Shown one piece after another: positions 1 to 7,708 of a DNA stretch of 64,000 nucleotides. This DNA comes from CAZPQK01 sp964588695. GTDB lineage: Bacteria; Krumholzibacteriota; Krumholzibacteriia; WVZY01; JAKEHA01. The stretch spans positions 124,001-188,000 of the forward strand of contig CAZPQK010000004.1 in the NCBI GenBank assembly GCA_964588695.1, given 5' to 3'. Made by a program: the position numbers and the translations under genes. Position 1 is the stretch's first letter, and each line of letters opens with the position of its first letter. Below the pieces are notes generated by a model. The model ran no database searches. It worked only from the letters and a program-made list of their open reading frames with translations, and was not told the origin of the DNA.

Positions 1-822
1 AACTACTTTCCGCAGTACCTTGCCGGTGTAGCGATTCGCGCCGACCTGGCGCCGCGCGTGATCACCGCGTTGAATACTCTCGCGGGGAGTATCGACGAAT
101 CCACAATGATCGCGATGAACGCGGACGTCTTGCTCCGCGGAAAATCATTTGCTGAGGTGGCAAAGACTTTCCTGGCACAAACGCACAATGTCGAGACATC
201 GGTCGCAAGCGAATCGCGCTGGCGGCAGCTCCGCCGTCGCACCATTCGCCACCTGTTGTTAACCGGTATCGCGTTGGCAATGTCCATTCTCATCGCGGTA
301 CCACTCGGCATCGTGGTCTATCGCGCGGGTAGGGGCGCGCAAGTAATCACGTATGTTGCGGGGGCAATGCAAACCATCCCGTCAATCGCGCTGCTCGCCT
401 TCATGATCCCAATTTTGGGCATTGGCGTCGCGCCCGCAATTGCGGCGCTGTTCGTTTACGCGCTTCTCCCAATTTTGCGCAACACGACGACCGCGCTGCA
501 AACCGTCGACCCAGTTGTACGGCGTGTTGCCGAGGGAATGGGACTGAGTGTGATTCAGCGTCTGCGCCATGTCGAGTTACCACTCGCGGCACCAACTATT
601 CTGGCGGGGGTAAAGACCGCAGCTGTCATTAACATTGGGACCGCTACGCTCGCGGCGTTTATTGGGGCCGGTGGTCTGGGAGAACCTATTGTGACCGGCC
701 TGGCGCTTAACGATACCCGGCTGATTCTTGAGGGGGCGGTACCAGCGGCGGTACTAGCAATCGCGACCGAACTCTTGTTTGACGCCATCGAACGCGTAAG
801 CATTCCGGCGCACTTGCGCTAG
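1..822 (+). CDS. Osmoprotectant (glycine betaine/carnitine/choline-type) ABC transporter, fused substrate-binding and permease protein, 3' part
   Basis: The frame is open from the first base, so the gene begins before the window; 273 residues are visible. Residues 1-55 or so (FPQYLAGVAIRADLAP, then EVAKTFL) match the C-terminal end of OpuC/OsmX-type substrate-binding proteins, including the ALNTLAG and MNADV segments. From about residue 75 the chain becomes a polytopic inner-membrane permease of the OpuCB/ProW type, with the permease EAA-like loop near GMGLSVIQRLRHVELP and a C-terminal GAGGLGEPI segment. The protein would bind and import compatible solutes together with an ATPase that must lie upstream, outside the window. 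Binding domain before permease is the reverse of the better-known permease-then-binder fusions. The stop interlocks by 4 bp with convergent ccmD. Confidence 0.85.
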   Translation, partial: NYFPQYLAGVAIRADLAPRVITALNTLAGSIDESTMIAMNADVLLRGKSFAEVAKTFLAQTHNVETSVASESRWRQLRRRTIRHLLLTGIALAMSILIAVPLGIVVYRAGRGAQVITYVAGAMQTIPSIALLAFMIPILGIGVAPAIAALFVYALLPILRNTTTALQTVDPVVRRVAEGMGLSVIQRLRHVELPLAAPTILAGVKTAAVINIGTATLAAFIGAGGLGEPIVTGLALNDTRLILEGAVPAAVLAIATELLFDAIERVSIPAHLR

Positions 823-929
823 CCGTGATTGGCTTCCCGCCGGAGTCGCTTTTCTTTTCGAGCCAGCAACGCGACGTACACAATGAACGTTCCCCAAACA
901 ATTGCGTAGGCACTAAGTAACCAGGCCAT
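819..929 (-). CDS. ccmD: CcmD-like heme exporter subunit, 36 aa
   Basis: A short gene of 36 codons, preceded by a strong AGGAGG ribosome site six bases before ATG. The product begins MAWLLSAYAIVWGTF, has one membrane segment (about residues 3-23), then a basic tail (RKEKRLRREANHG). This is the size and topology of CcmD, the small protein that releases holo-CcmE from the CcmABC complex in System I cytochrome c maturation. It follows ccmC directly (9 bp gap) and is the last gene of the ccm operon. Its stop overlaps the convergent transporter gene by 4 bp. CcmD proteins are poorly conserved, so the call rests on position, length and topology. Confidence 0.8.
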   Translation of the reverse strand: MAWLLSAYAIVWGTFIVYVALLARKEKRLRREANHG

Positions 930-938
930 ACTTTCCTC

Positions 939-1631
939 CTACTGCCCCTGGTCGAACCGAGACTGTTCGACTTGAATCTTAAGCCGACCTATGCGAGCGC
1001 GCCATCGAATCAACAATATCATCAACGCGCAGAAAGCAAAAAAACTTACGTACAACGTCGTCGCCATTCGCGGATCCAATCCCGATCCCTCGCCGCCCAG
1101 AATAACCGGCTGCGGATGCTGCGTGCGCCACCAGCGGATGGCAAAGTACACCAAAGGAACGTTCACGAAACCCAGAATTCCAACGACCGCCGACAATGTT
1201 GCCCGCTTTTCCGACTGATCGAGATAGTGACGCAACATCAGGTAACCCGCGTAGATTAACCACAGCACAAGGGTCAGGCTTAAGCGAGCATCCCAGGTCC
1301 ACCACACGCCCCACACCGGCTTCGCCCAGATCGGCCCGGTGATTAGCACTAACGACGTGTAAATAACACCAACCTCGGCGGCCGCTTCCGCCCAGACATC
1401 GAACCCTTGCTTACGTGTTGCCAGGTAGAGAAAACTGCACAGGAATACAATAAAAAACCCCAGAAACGCGTTCCACGCGGTTGGCACGTGGTAGTAGAAA
1501 ATCTTCTGAACGATTCCCATTTCGCGCTCAATCGGAGCGTAAGAAATAATCAGGTAGTGGGTTACCGCCATCAGCGCGATCGTAACCACGAGCAACGTGA
1601 CGTCAGCGGGTGACATTCGTTTTGCGGACAT
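939..1631 (-). CDS. ccmC: Heme exporter protein CcmC
   Basis: A 230-aa integral membrane protein with about six hydrophobic helices. It carries the tryptophan-rich heme-handling signature (VWGVWWTWDARLS, about residues 107-119) between helices and flanking conserved His residues (FYYHVPTAW and the RHYLDQ region). CcmC places heme on CcmE in the periplasm in System I maturation. The ATG overlaps the ccmB stop by one base (TAATG), implying translational coupling. Length is normal for the family. Confidence 0.95.
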   Translation of the reverse strand: MSAKRMSPADVTLLVVTIALMAVTHYLIISYAPIEREMGIVQKIFYYHVPTAWNAFLGFFIVFLCSFLYLATRKQGFDVWAEAAAEVGVIYTSLVLITGPIWAKPVWGVWWTWDARLSLTLVLWLIYAGYLMLRHYLDQSEKRATLSAVVGILGFVNVPLVYFAIRWWRTQHPQPVILGGEGSGLDPRMATTLYVSFFAFCALMILLIRWRARIGRLKIQVEQSRFDQGQ

Positions 1632-2296
1632 TATTCCTCCAGAACGTATCCGAAGATCAGAAACGACGTAACCAGACCGATCACATCATAAACAATCAAC
1701 AACCGCCACCAAAAGGTGGCGTCGCTTGCGGCACCCGCGGCATCGGCGGTGGTTTGTACCGCCGCGATTAACGCTGGTAGCACGGCCGGCAAGAGCAGCA
1801 CTGGTAGTAGCAGTTCCCGCATCCGCGTTTGAAACGCTACCGCCGCGAACACCGTTCCCACCGAAGAGAATGCCACCGCGCCCAACAAGAATGACGCCGC
1901 CAACTTCAGCCATCCGTCAACAAACGACACGTCAAAGAACACGACGAACAAAGGAAGTAAGAACAACTGTGCAAGCAGCATACTGACGACGCTGGCCGCA
2001 AACTTTCCCAAGAAAACTCCACCGCGATCGACGGGCGCCATGACCAGACCGCGTGAACACCCGTTGGCAAGTTCAAGCGCCGAGCTTCGGTTAAGCGACA
2101 ACGTTCCGCCAAATGCAAAGGCCACCCAGAAGAATGCTGGCGCAAGCCGTCGCGCGTCGGCGGTAGAGACATCCAATGTAAAGTTAAAGATGGTCAACAC
2201 CATCGCGCAAAACACAAACGAACCGGCGAGCGCTTCTTTGGTACGCAGTTCGATGCGCAGGTCTTTCCACAACACTGCCCTGGCGGTGGACAACAC
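1631..2296 (-). CDS. ccmB: Heme exporter protein CcmB
   Basis: A 221-aa polytopic membrane protein starting with GTG. It has the CcmB opening (VLWKDLRIELRTKEAL) and six hydrophobic stretches. CcmB is the membrane partner of the CcmA ATPase in the CcmABC complex, which drives release of heme-loaded CcmE. A GAGGAG ribosome site precedes the start, which overlaps the ccmA stop by one base (TAGTG). It is followed without a gap by ccmC. Confidence 0.93.
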   Translation of the reverse strand: MLSTARAVLWKDLRIELRTKEALAGSFVFCAMVLTIFNFTLDVSTADARRLAPAFFWVAFAFGGTLSLNRSSALELANGCSRGLVMAPVDRGGVFLGKFAASVVSMLLAQLFLLPLFVVFFDVSFVDGWLKLAASFLLGAVAFSSVGTVFAAVAFQTRMRELLLPVLLLPAVLPALIAAVQTTADAAGAASDATFWWRLLIVYDVIGLVTSFLIFGYVLEE

Positions 2297-3000
2297 TAGC
2301 GAATCTCCTCGCCGCGATACAGACGTCGCACTTCGGAAACAGCAACTCCGTCGGCGAACGCCCCGGCCACACTGCCTCGGTTCAACACCACTACGTGGTC
2401 GGCCATTTGCACGCCACGTTCCACCTGATGGGTTGCAACAATGGCCGTCCCTCCGTCTGCCGTGTGCTCAACCAGAAGGCTCAACAAAACATCAATTGCA
2501 GATTCATCAAGACCGGAGAACGGTTCGTCGAGTAGCAATACTTTTGGTTGATGCAGCAGCGCGCGAGCGATACTTACTCGCTGTTTCATGCCGCGGCTAA
2601 GCGAACGAACCGGCTTGCTGGCGTGGTCAATCATTCCGACACGCGCAAGCAGCACCTCAATCTGGTTGGCGTCGCGGACGCGATACAACCGGGAGTAGAA
2701 GCGCAGGTTCTCGCGACCCGACAGATCATCGTACAGAAGGCTATCGTGTCCCACATAACCAACCACCGCCCGGTCACTGTCGTCGCGCTTGCGAACGTCC
2801 AGCCCGGCGATGGTTACGGTGCCGGTAAAAGAGGCCGTTACGCCGGAGATTATGTTGAGGAGTGTGCTCTTGCCGGCACCGTTGGCGCCAAAGAGGACTG
2901 TGGTTTGTCCGGCCGAGGCCGTCAGCGAAACGTCGCGTAGGGCGGTTACCGGACCAAATCGCTTGCTAACGTTGTCGGCTTGAACCGTGGCTTGTGCCAA
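2296..3000 (-). CDS. ccmA: Cytochrome c biogenesis ATP-binding protein CcmA
   Basis: A 234-aa ABC ATPase. Walker A is GANGAGKST (about residues 38-46), the ABC signature is LSRGMKQRVSIARAL, and Walker B is VLLLDEPFSGLD followed by the H-loop ATHQ. It energises the CcmABCD complex. The start used is TTG at 3000, because the MAQATVQADNVSKRF reading gives a normal family N-terminus; the ribosome site is weak. The upstream 418-aa gene ends 14 bp earlier. Heme-specific function is assigned from the ccmB-C-D neighbours, since ATPases alone are not diagnostic. Confidence 0.92.
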   Translation of the reverse strand: MAQATVQADNVSKRFGPVTALRDVSLTASAGQTTVLFGANGAGKSTLLNIISGVTASFTGTVTIAGLDVRKRDDSDRAVVGYVGHDSLLYDDLSGRENLRFYSRLYRVRDANQIEVLLARVGMIDHASKPVRSLSRGMKQRVSIARALLHQPKVLLLDEPFSGLDESAIDVLLSLLVEHTADGGTAIVATHQVERGVQMADHVVVLNRGSVAGAFADGVAVSEVRRLYRGEEIR

Positions 3001-3014
3001 CGTCGCCCCCGAGA

Positions 3015-4271
3015 TTAGCGACCCGTTCCCGACGGATTCGTGCCGGTCGCTTCGTGGTTGGAACTGGTCGTTGTGTCGCCTGCGTCCGCCGAGCCCTCAC
3101 CTCGGTTTGCCTCGGCGAGCTGTTGCAGCACCACCGCAAGTTGGGCCTTGGTATCGGCGCGTTGGGCACGATAGACGTCGTTACTAACCACGCCGGTGTC
3201 AGACAGGCTGTCGAGTGTGACCAGCCGATTGAGCAATCGCTCGCGGTGCCTGGTTAGCGACGCCAACCGTTCGCTCGCCGGCGTCGGCGTTTTCACAACC
3301 ATAAAAACAAAACCCAGAAGCACAAACAACAACGCCGCCATCGCGATCAAAGACACGTTGTTTGACGGGTCGGGAATCAGCACCACACTGTGGCCTTCTC
3401 CGTGTTCGGTGCCCGGCGAAGCCGCCAGTTGCTTGCTTCCACCAGTAAATGTAACGGCGAACTCGGTGCCCGCCGCGATGTCACTAGCGGTGTGCCCAAC
3501 CATACCGTGAGCGCCCTCCGCCTGTCCGAACATGTCCGTCGGCGCAAACTCCAACGCCATGTCGGGGTCAACCTGAAACACGGTTAGTTTCTTGATCGGG
3601 TATAGTGCAGTTTCGGTCAACGTAATGGCATCGCCGGTGTACGGAACCACGTACGAAATCCCAATACGCGTCATCCCCGGACGCAGCGGATAGTCGACGC
3701 GATAAACATTGGCTTGCTCGGTGGGAATAGCCGACCGCTCAATGGGAACACCCAAGGATGAAACAAACACGCCAGTGACTTCTTCCATTTGCGCGGGCAA
3801 GTGAAAGCGAAAGTTTCCAGCCTCGCCGGCCACCGTGACCGGTGGCTCGGTTACGTTGATCACTTCGTGCACGCGCATTAGGACCAGGTGGTCGCCTTCG
3901 CGTCGCGCGCTGTATTGTGGAACCGAGATTTCCAGCCCATCGGTCGATGTCGTTTGTTCGTAGATCGTAAGCGTAACGTCGACCTGTGGCTTCTGTTCGT
4001 AGCGCACCGGCGTTGTATAGGTAACGCCTTCGTAATCGACGCGGAGCAAGTAGATGGTGGTGGCTTCGCTCAGGCCCTCAACCGTAAAACGACCATCGAC
4101 AATGTCGAACGTTTGCTCGGTCGCCATGCCGCCGGCAGGGTTCACCAACACGCCGGTCATTTGCGCTGGCACAACTCCGTTAGTGCCGTTTTCGACGGTC
4201 CCATCCAGGGTGTAGGCGCTCGCCGAGGCTGCGCTGAGCAGAAGGAATATCGCGATCAAAAAGCGGCGCAT
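3015..4271 (-). CDS. Periplasmic beta-domain protein with a CcmI-like membrane anchor, in the ccm operon
   Basis: A 418-aa protein I cannot place in a named family. A signal peptide (MRRFLIAIFLLLSAASASA) is followed by a carboxypeptidase-regulatory-like beta domain (about residues 20-105) and a longer beta-rich periplasmic region to about residue 310. One transmembrane helix follows (about 318-340, LIAMAALLFVLLGFVFMV), then a cytoplasmic helical tail to about 395 and a Ser/Thr/Gly-rich end. The tail pattern (LVTLDSLSDTGVVSNDVY) resembles the CcmI N-terminal helical region and the neighbouring CcmI-like protein (IRDLDNEFDLGKLSVEDH). It sits 2 bp after that gene and 14 bp before ccmA, so it is probably co-translated with the maturation machinery. 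A role in apocytochrome or heme handling is inference from context. Confidence 0.75.
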   Translation of the reverse strand: MRRFLIAIFLLLSAASASAYTLDGTVENGTNGVVPAQMTGVLVNPAGGMATEQTFDIVDGRFTVEGLSEATTIYLLRVDYEGVTYTTPVRYEQKPQVDVTLTIYEQTTSTDGLEISVPQYSARREGDHLVLMRVHEVINVTEPPVTVAGEAGNFRFHLPAQMEEVTGVFVSSLGVPIERSAIPTEQANVYRVDYPLRPGMTRIGISYVVPYTGDAITLTETALYPIKKLTVFQVDPDMALEFAPTDMFGQAEGAHGMVGHTASDIAAGTEFAVTFTGGSKQLAASPGTEHGEGHSVVLIPDPSNNVSLIAMAALLFVLLGFVFMVVKTPTPASERLASLTRHRERLLNRLVTLDSLSDTGVVSNDVYRAQRADTKAQLAVVLQQLAEANRGEGSADAGDTTTSSNHEATGTNPSGTGR

Positions 4272-4273
4272 GC

Positions 4274-4621
4274 CTAGCCTTTGCGGCGAGCCTTTACTTC
4301 GGCTTCGATGAGTTGTTCGATATCACGACGCACTTCGGCGGCATCGATTTCGGAGGTTAGTTCGGCCGCTTCTGCCAGCAGACCGTTTCGTAGTTTTTGA
4401 TGGTCTTCCACCGACAACTTGCCCAAGTCAAACTCGTTGTCCAGATCTCGAATATTGTCATAGACCAGATTCTTTTTCGACCGCAGATGAAACAAGGTCT
4501 TCTGGTCGCCCGATGCCAACGCGTCTTCCAGGTAGTACATGTCGCGATTGCTCGACATCAATGGGTACGCGACATAGGCAAGCGCTAGAGTCGAAAGTAT
4601 TCCTACAACAATTAGTTCCAT
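4274..4621 (-). CDS. CcmI-like short membrane-anchored protein
   Basis: 115 aa from the ATG at 4621, which follows a GAGGA ribosome site; a longer upstream reading would overlap ccmH. One N-terminal membrane helix (ELIVVGILSTLALAYVAYP) is followed by a charged helical region with the CcmI-type pattern of a basic stretch, LDNEFDLGKLSVEDH and paired helices. CcmI (CycH N-terminus) normally continues into a TPR domain that holds apocytochrome; here only the anchor and helical hairpin are present. It lies between ccmH (1 bp gap) and the 418-aa protein, whose tail resembles it. Assignment as a truncated CcmI is by pattern and position. Confidence 0.7.
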   Translation of the reverse strand: MELIVVGILSTLALAYVAYPLMSSNRDMYYLEDALASGDQKTLFHLRSKKNLVYDNIRDLDNEFDLGKLSVEDHQKLRNGLLAEAAELTSEIDAAEVRRDIEQLIEAEVKARRKG

Positions 4622-4622
4622 A

Positions 4623-5132
4623 TTAATCCTCGCGTGCGGCCAACTCGGCTTCCAGCCGCTGGCGCATGCCATCATCTACCGCGTCGGCATCCGCGCCGGG
4701 AACAATTTCGACCGCTTTGCGTCTACGAATGAAACTTCCCACGTAATACGCCACCAAAAAAACACCGACAATCAGTGCGAAGCCGGGCATCACCCACGCG
4801 GCCAGGTTAAACCCATCTACCGGCGGCGACGATAAAATTACCTCTCCGTACTCCGCGACGAAACCCGCGATGATCGAATCGGCCGGCGCGCCCGCGATAA
4901 TCTGCTTTTCGATTTCGCGGCGCAGTGGGATGGCGGACGGGCAGTTTTCATGGTTGCAAACGCGGAGAATCATCTGACAGCCGCATTGGCAAACCAGCGC
5001 GTCAGATATTTCGTTGAACAAAACTGCTTGCTCGCCTTCCAGCACCATCGACTTGGCCGACTGCGCGGAAGTTTCTGACGCCACCGTCGTCAGCGCGACA
5101 AGAACAGTAAATACAACTACAAACGTTCTCAC
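4623..5132 (-). CDS. ccmH: Cytochrome c-type biogenesis protein CcmH/NrfF/CycL family
   Basis: 169 aa from GTG at 5132, which overlaps the ccmF stop as GTGA; the earlier in-frame ATG would start deep inside ccmF. A signal peptide (RTFVVVFTVLVALTTVASETSAQS) precedes a helical domain with the Cys-rich redox motif LVCQCGCQMILRVCNHENCP. That is the CxCxC variant, not the classical LRCxxC of proteobacterial CcmH. A C-terminal membrane helix (FALIVGVFLVAYYVGSF) and an acidic tail follow. CcmH reduces apocytochrome CXXCH thiols and works with CcmF. No ccmG thioredoxin is visible next to it. Confidence 0.9.
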   Translation of the reverse strand: MRTFVVVFTVLVALTTVASETSAQSAKSMVLEGEQAVLFNEISDALVCQCGCQMILRVCNHENCPSAIPLRREIEKQIIAGAPADSIIAGFVAEYGEVILSSPPVDGFNLAAWVMPGFALIVGVFLVAYYVGSFIRRRKAVEIVPGADADAVDDGMRQRLEAELAARED

Positions 5133-7159
5133 ACGCGCTCCGCTGTTTTTAGCAGTTGCTCGATGGTCTTTTCTTGCTTGCGGATTCGAGACTCGCGACG
5201 ATTCGGAAGCACCGTAACAATGGTGCCAGCAGCCAGAACAATCCCGCCGATCCAAACCCACATCACCAGCGGGTTAATCCACACTTGAAAGATCCCTTTG
5301 CCGTCGTCTTCGTTGACGCCCGAGAAAACCAGATAGACGTCTTCCTTTAACGTGTTATGAATGCGAACTTCGCTGGTGGTTTGCTCACTAGCGGGATAGA
5401 AACGCTTCTCGGGCGCCAGCGTAGTGACTTCCTTGCCGTCACGCAACACCGCTACCGTGGCCATTAATCCCGCGTAATTGTTGGTTCCAGACTCTTCGAT
5501 GCTATTGCAAACAAACTCGTAACCACCCACGGTAAAGCGCTCTCCCGGGCTGGCTTCGCCCCATCCTTCGCTGGTAAACGCTTTACCCGTGAAGCCAACA
5601 ATGAGCATGACAAAACCCAGATGGACAATGTAGCCGCCGTATCGCCGCTTATTAATGGCGACGATGTTAAAGAGCGCAGTTGCGATGTTCTCGCTTGTGT
5701 TCTTAACCCGTGCCCGAATAGCACGCGTGTATTCCGAAAGCAGCGTTGCCGTGACAAAGCCGACCAGCGAAAAAGACACCAGCGCATAAAAGTCACGAAT
5801 ACCGCCGACCAGGCAACCCACCAGCGTTGCGATTCCTGTCAACGTTGGCCAGAAGAAAATCTTTGCCATACTGCTTAACGAAGTCTTGCGCCAGGCCAAA
5901 AGCGGACCGACGCCAGTAAGAAACAGCATGAACAAGCCGATCGGAACATTAATCTTATTAAAGTAGGGCGCGCCGACAGTCACCTGGCGACCTTGAATCA
6001 ACTCGGAGATAACCGGAAAGATTGTCCCCCACAGCACAGCGAAGCACGAAGCCAACAGGATCAAGTTCTGAAACAGAAAACTGGCTTCGCGCGATGCGTA
6101 CGAATCGAGCTCATTGTCGCTGCGCAGGAATTTTAGACGCGTAAACAGCAAGTACAAACAAAACGCGCCCATCAGAGAAAGGAACACGACAAAGTACGTT
6201 CCAATCGAAGACTGCGCGAACGAGTGGACCGACGACACGATTCCACTTCGAGTAAGAAACGTACCGAAGATGCTTAGTAGATAGGTGCTTAGAATCAGCA
6301 CAACGTTCCACACTTTAAGCATGTTCTTGCGTTCCTGGACAATAACGCTGTGCAAGAACGCGGTACCGGTTAGCCAGGGAAGCAGCGAAGCATTCTCGAC
6401 CGGATCCCACGCCCAGTAACCGCCCCATCCCAACTCAACGTACGCCCACTTGCCGCCTAACAAAATTCCGGTTCCTAGAAACAGCCACGCCCACAACGTC
6501 CAACGCCGGGTAATCTTGATCCACGTGTTACCCAACTCGCGTGCCATAAGGGCCGCCATGCAAAACGAAAACGGCACGACGAAACCGATGTAACCCAGGT
6601 ACAACATTGGCGGGTGAATTACCATGGCCGGGTGCTGTAGCAGTGGATTAAGTCCGCGCCCGTCCTGCGGTGCAAATGGTTGGGCCGCGTCACCGCTGCC
6701 AATTGCGAGAATCTCAAACGGGTTAGCCGCGAAGCGGTTAAGGATTAAAAAGAAGGCGGATGTAATACTGATAATCGCCAGCGTATAGGGCACTAGCTTT
6801 CCGGGCATTCGCCGGTTATAAAACGCAGTCAGCGCACCGTACAGCGTCAGGATCCACGACCAAAACAGAAGTGACCCCTTCTGGCCGCCCCACAACGCTG
6901 CCACCTTGTAGAACAACGGCAAATCGCGGTTGCTGTAGCTGGAAACATACTCGACCGAAAAGTCACTGCGAATGAGCAGAATAGAAAGCGCAACGGTCGC
7001 CAATGTGACGAACGCGAAAATCATGTAGACGGAGTTGATTCCGCTTTTGACAAGTTCGCGGCGCCCGGTTCTGGCGCCGTAGAAAAGCGAAAAGATGGCG
7101 TAGACGGTAAACGCTAACGCCATCGTTACAGACAGGTTACCGATGCTGGTAAATTGCAT
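5129..7159 (-). CDS. ccmF: Cytochrome c heme lyase CcmF
   Basis: A 676-aa polytopic membrane protein of normal family length. It contains the Trp-rich periplasmic heme-binding motif (WGGYWAWDPVENASLLPWL, about residues 241-259), the preceding HPPMLYLGYIG segment with a conserved His, and a later LTRSGIVSSVHSF loop. Near the C-terminus is a soluble periplasmic domain (EKRFYPASEQTTSEVRI) and a final membrane helix. CcmF joins heme from holo-CcmE to apocytochrome c. It is 19 bp downstream of ccmE and overlaps ccmH by 4 bp. Confidence 0.97.
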   Translation of the reverse strand: MQFTSIGNLSVTMALAFTVYAIFSLFYGARTGRRELVKSGINSVYMIFAFVTLATVALSILLIRSDFSVEYVSSYSNRDLPLFYKVAALWGGQKGSLLFWSWILTLYGALTAFYNRRMPGKLVPYTLAIISITSAFFLILNRFAANPFEILAIGSGDAAQPFAPQDGRGLNPLLQHPAMVIHPPMLYLGYIGFVVPFSFCMAALMARELGNTWIKITRRWTLWAWLFLGTGILLGGKWAYVELGWGGYWAWDPVENASLLPWLTGTAFLHSVIVQERKNMLKVWNVVLILSTYLLSIFGTFLTRSGIVSSVHSFAQSSIGTYFVVFLSLMGAFCLYLLFTRLKFLRSDNELDSYASREASFLFQNLILLASCFAVLWGTIFPVISELIQGRQVTVGAPYFNKINVPIGLFMLFLTGVGPLLAWRKTSLSSMAKIFFWPTLTGIATLVGCLVGGIRDFYALVSFSLVGFVTATLLSEYTRAIRARVKNTSENIATALFNIVAINKRRYGGYIVHLGFVMLIVGFTGKAFTSEGWGEASPGERFTVGGYEFVCNSIEESGTNNYAGLMATVAVLRDGKEVTTLAPEKRFYPASEQTTSEVRIHNTLKEDVYLVFSGVNEDDGKGIFQVWINPLVMWVWIGGIVLAAGTIVTVLPNRRESRIRKQEKTIEQLLKTAERV

Positions 7160-7178
7160 TGCCTGGCCCTAGGAAAGC

Positions 7179-7595
7179 TTAATAGTCAGATGATTCGGCG
7201 GACTCGTATTCGGCTTCGTACTTGGACGCACACTTGGCTTGAATGTGGTCGGCTTCGAAGACACCGTCGGGACGACGGTACCCTTCAACCACCGCATCAA
7301 CGCCATCTTTAAATGTGTCGGGAACCGGCCCCGACCCGGTGTAGTGAACTTTAAGTGAGTGACCGTCCTGCCCAAGTTCAAAGGTGACTTCGGTACCATC
7401 ACGGACGATAGTGCCTTCGCGAACAAAACCAGCAACCCGAAGCCGTTCCTGTTGAGAGGATGCGGGTAGCGCGTCAAACTCTTCGAGCGTGGTGTAGTAC
7501 GCCTTGCCTTCCTGATAACCAGAAACGGCCAGGAATCCAAGCGCCGCAATTACGACGGCGATCCCAACTGTAAAACGAACTTTTTTGGCTGCCAC
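7179..7595 (-). CDS. ccmE: Heme chaperone CcmE, Cys-type (CXXXY) variant
   Basis: 138 aa from GTG at 7595; a GTG three codons earlier is possible, but GAGGTGAG is well spaced for the downstream one. One N-terminal membrane helix is followed by the OB-fold domain (ERLRVAGFVREGTI, then VDAVVEGYRRPDGVF). The heme-attachment site reads AKCASKYEAEY, so the usual HXXXY histidine is replaced by Cys (about residue 122), as in the C-type CcmE known from Desulfovibrio and archaea. CcmE carries heme covalently from CcmC to CcmF. First gene of the operon, behind a sigma70-like promoter. Confidence 0.93.
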   Translation of the reverse strand: MAAKKVRFTVGIAVVIAALGFLAVSGYQEGKAYYTTLEEFDALPASSQQERLRVAGFVREGTIVRDGTEVTFELGQDGHSLKVHYTGSGPVPDTFKDGVDAVVEGYRRPDGVFEADHIQAKCASKYEAEYESAESSDY

Positions 7596-7633
7596 GAATC
7601 TCACCTCATAACGTTAAACGGGCTGGCCCCTTC

Positions 7634-7662
7634 AATATACCTTAGCCCGCTAGGCCGGTGAA
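7634..7662 (-). promoter_or_regulatory. Candidate sigma70-type promoter of the ccm operon
   Basis: On the minus strand, TTCACC (7662-7657) is followed by a 17-base spacer and TATATT (7639-7634). The predicted start of transcription lies about 30 bases upstream of the ccmE start. No competing promoter-like pair was seen in the 7596-7708 gap. Confidence 0.5.
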
Positions 7663-7708
7663 CGAAAATCGGGGTCCAAAGCGGTGGTCGCACGACCCGT
7701 GCCCAGAC

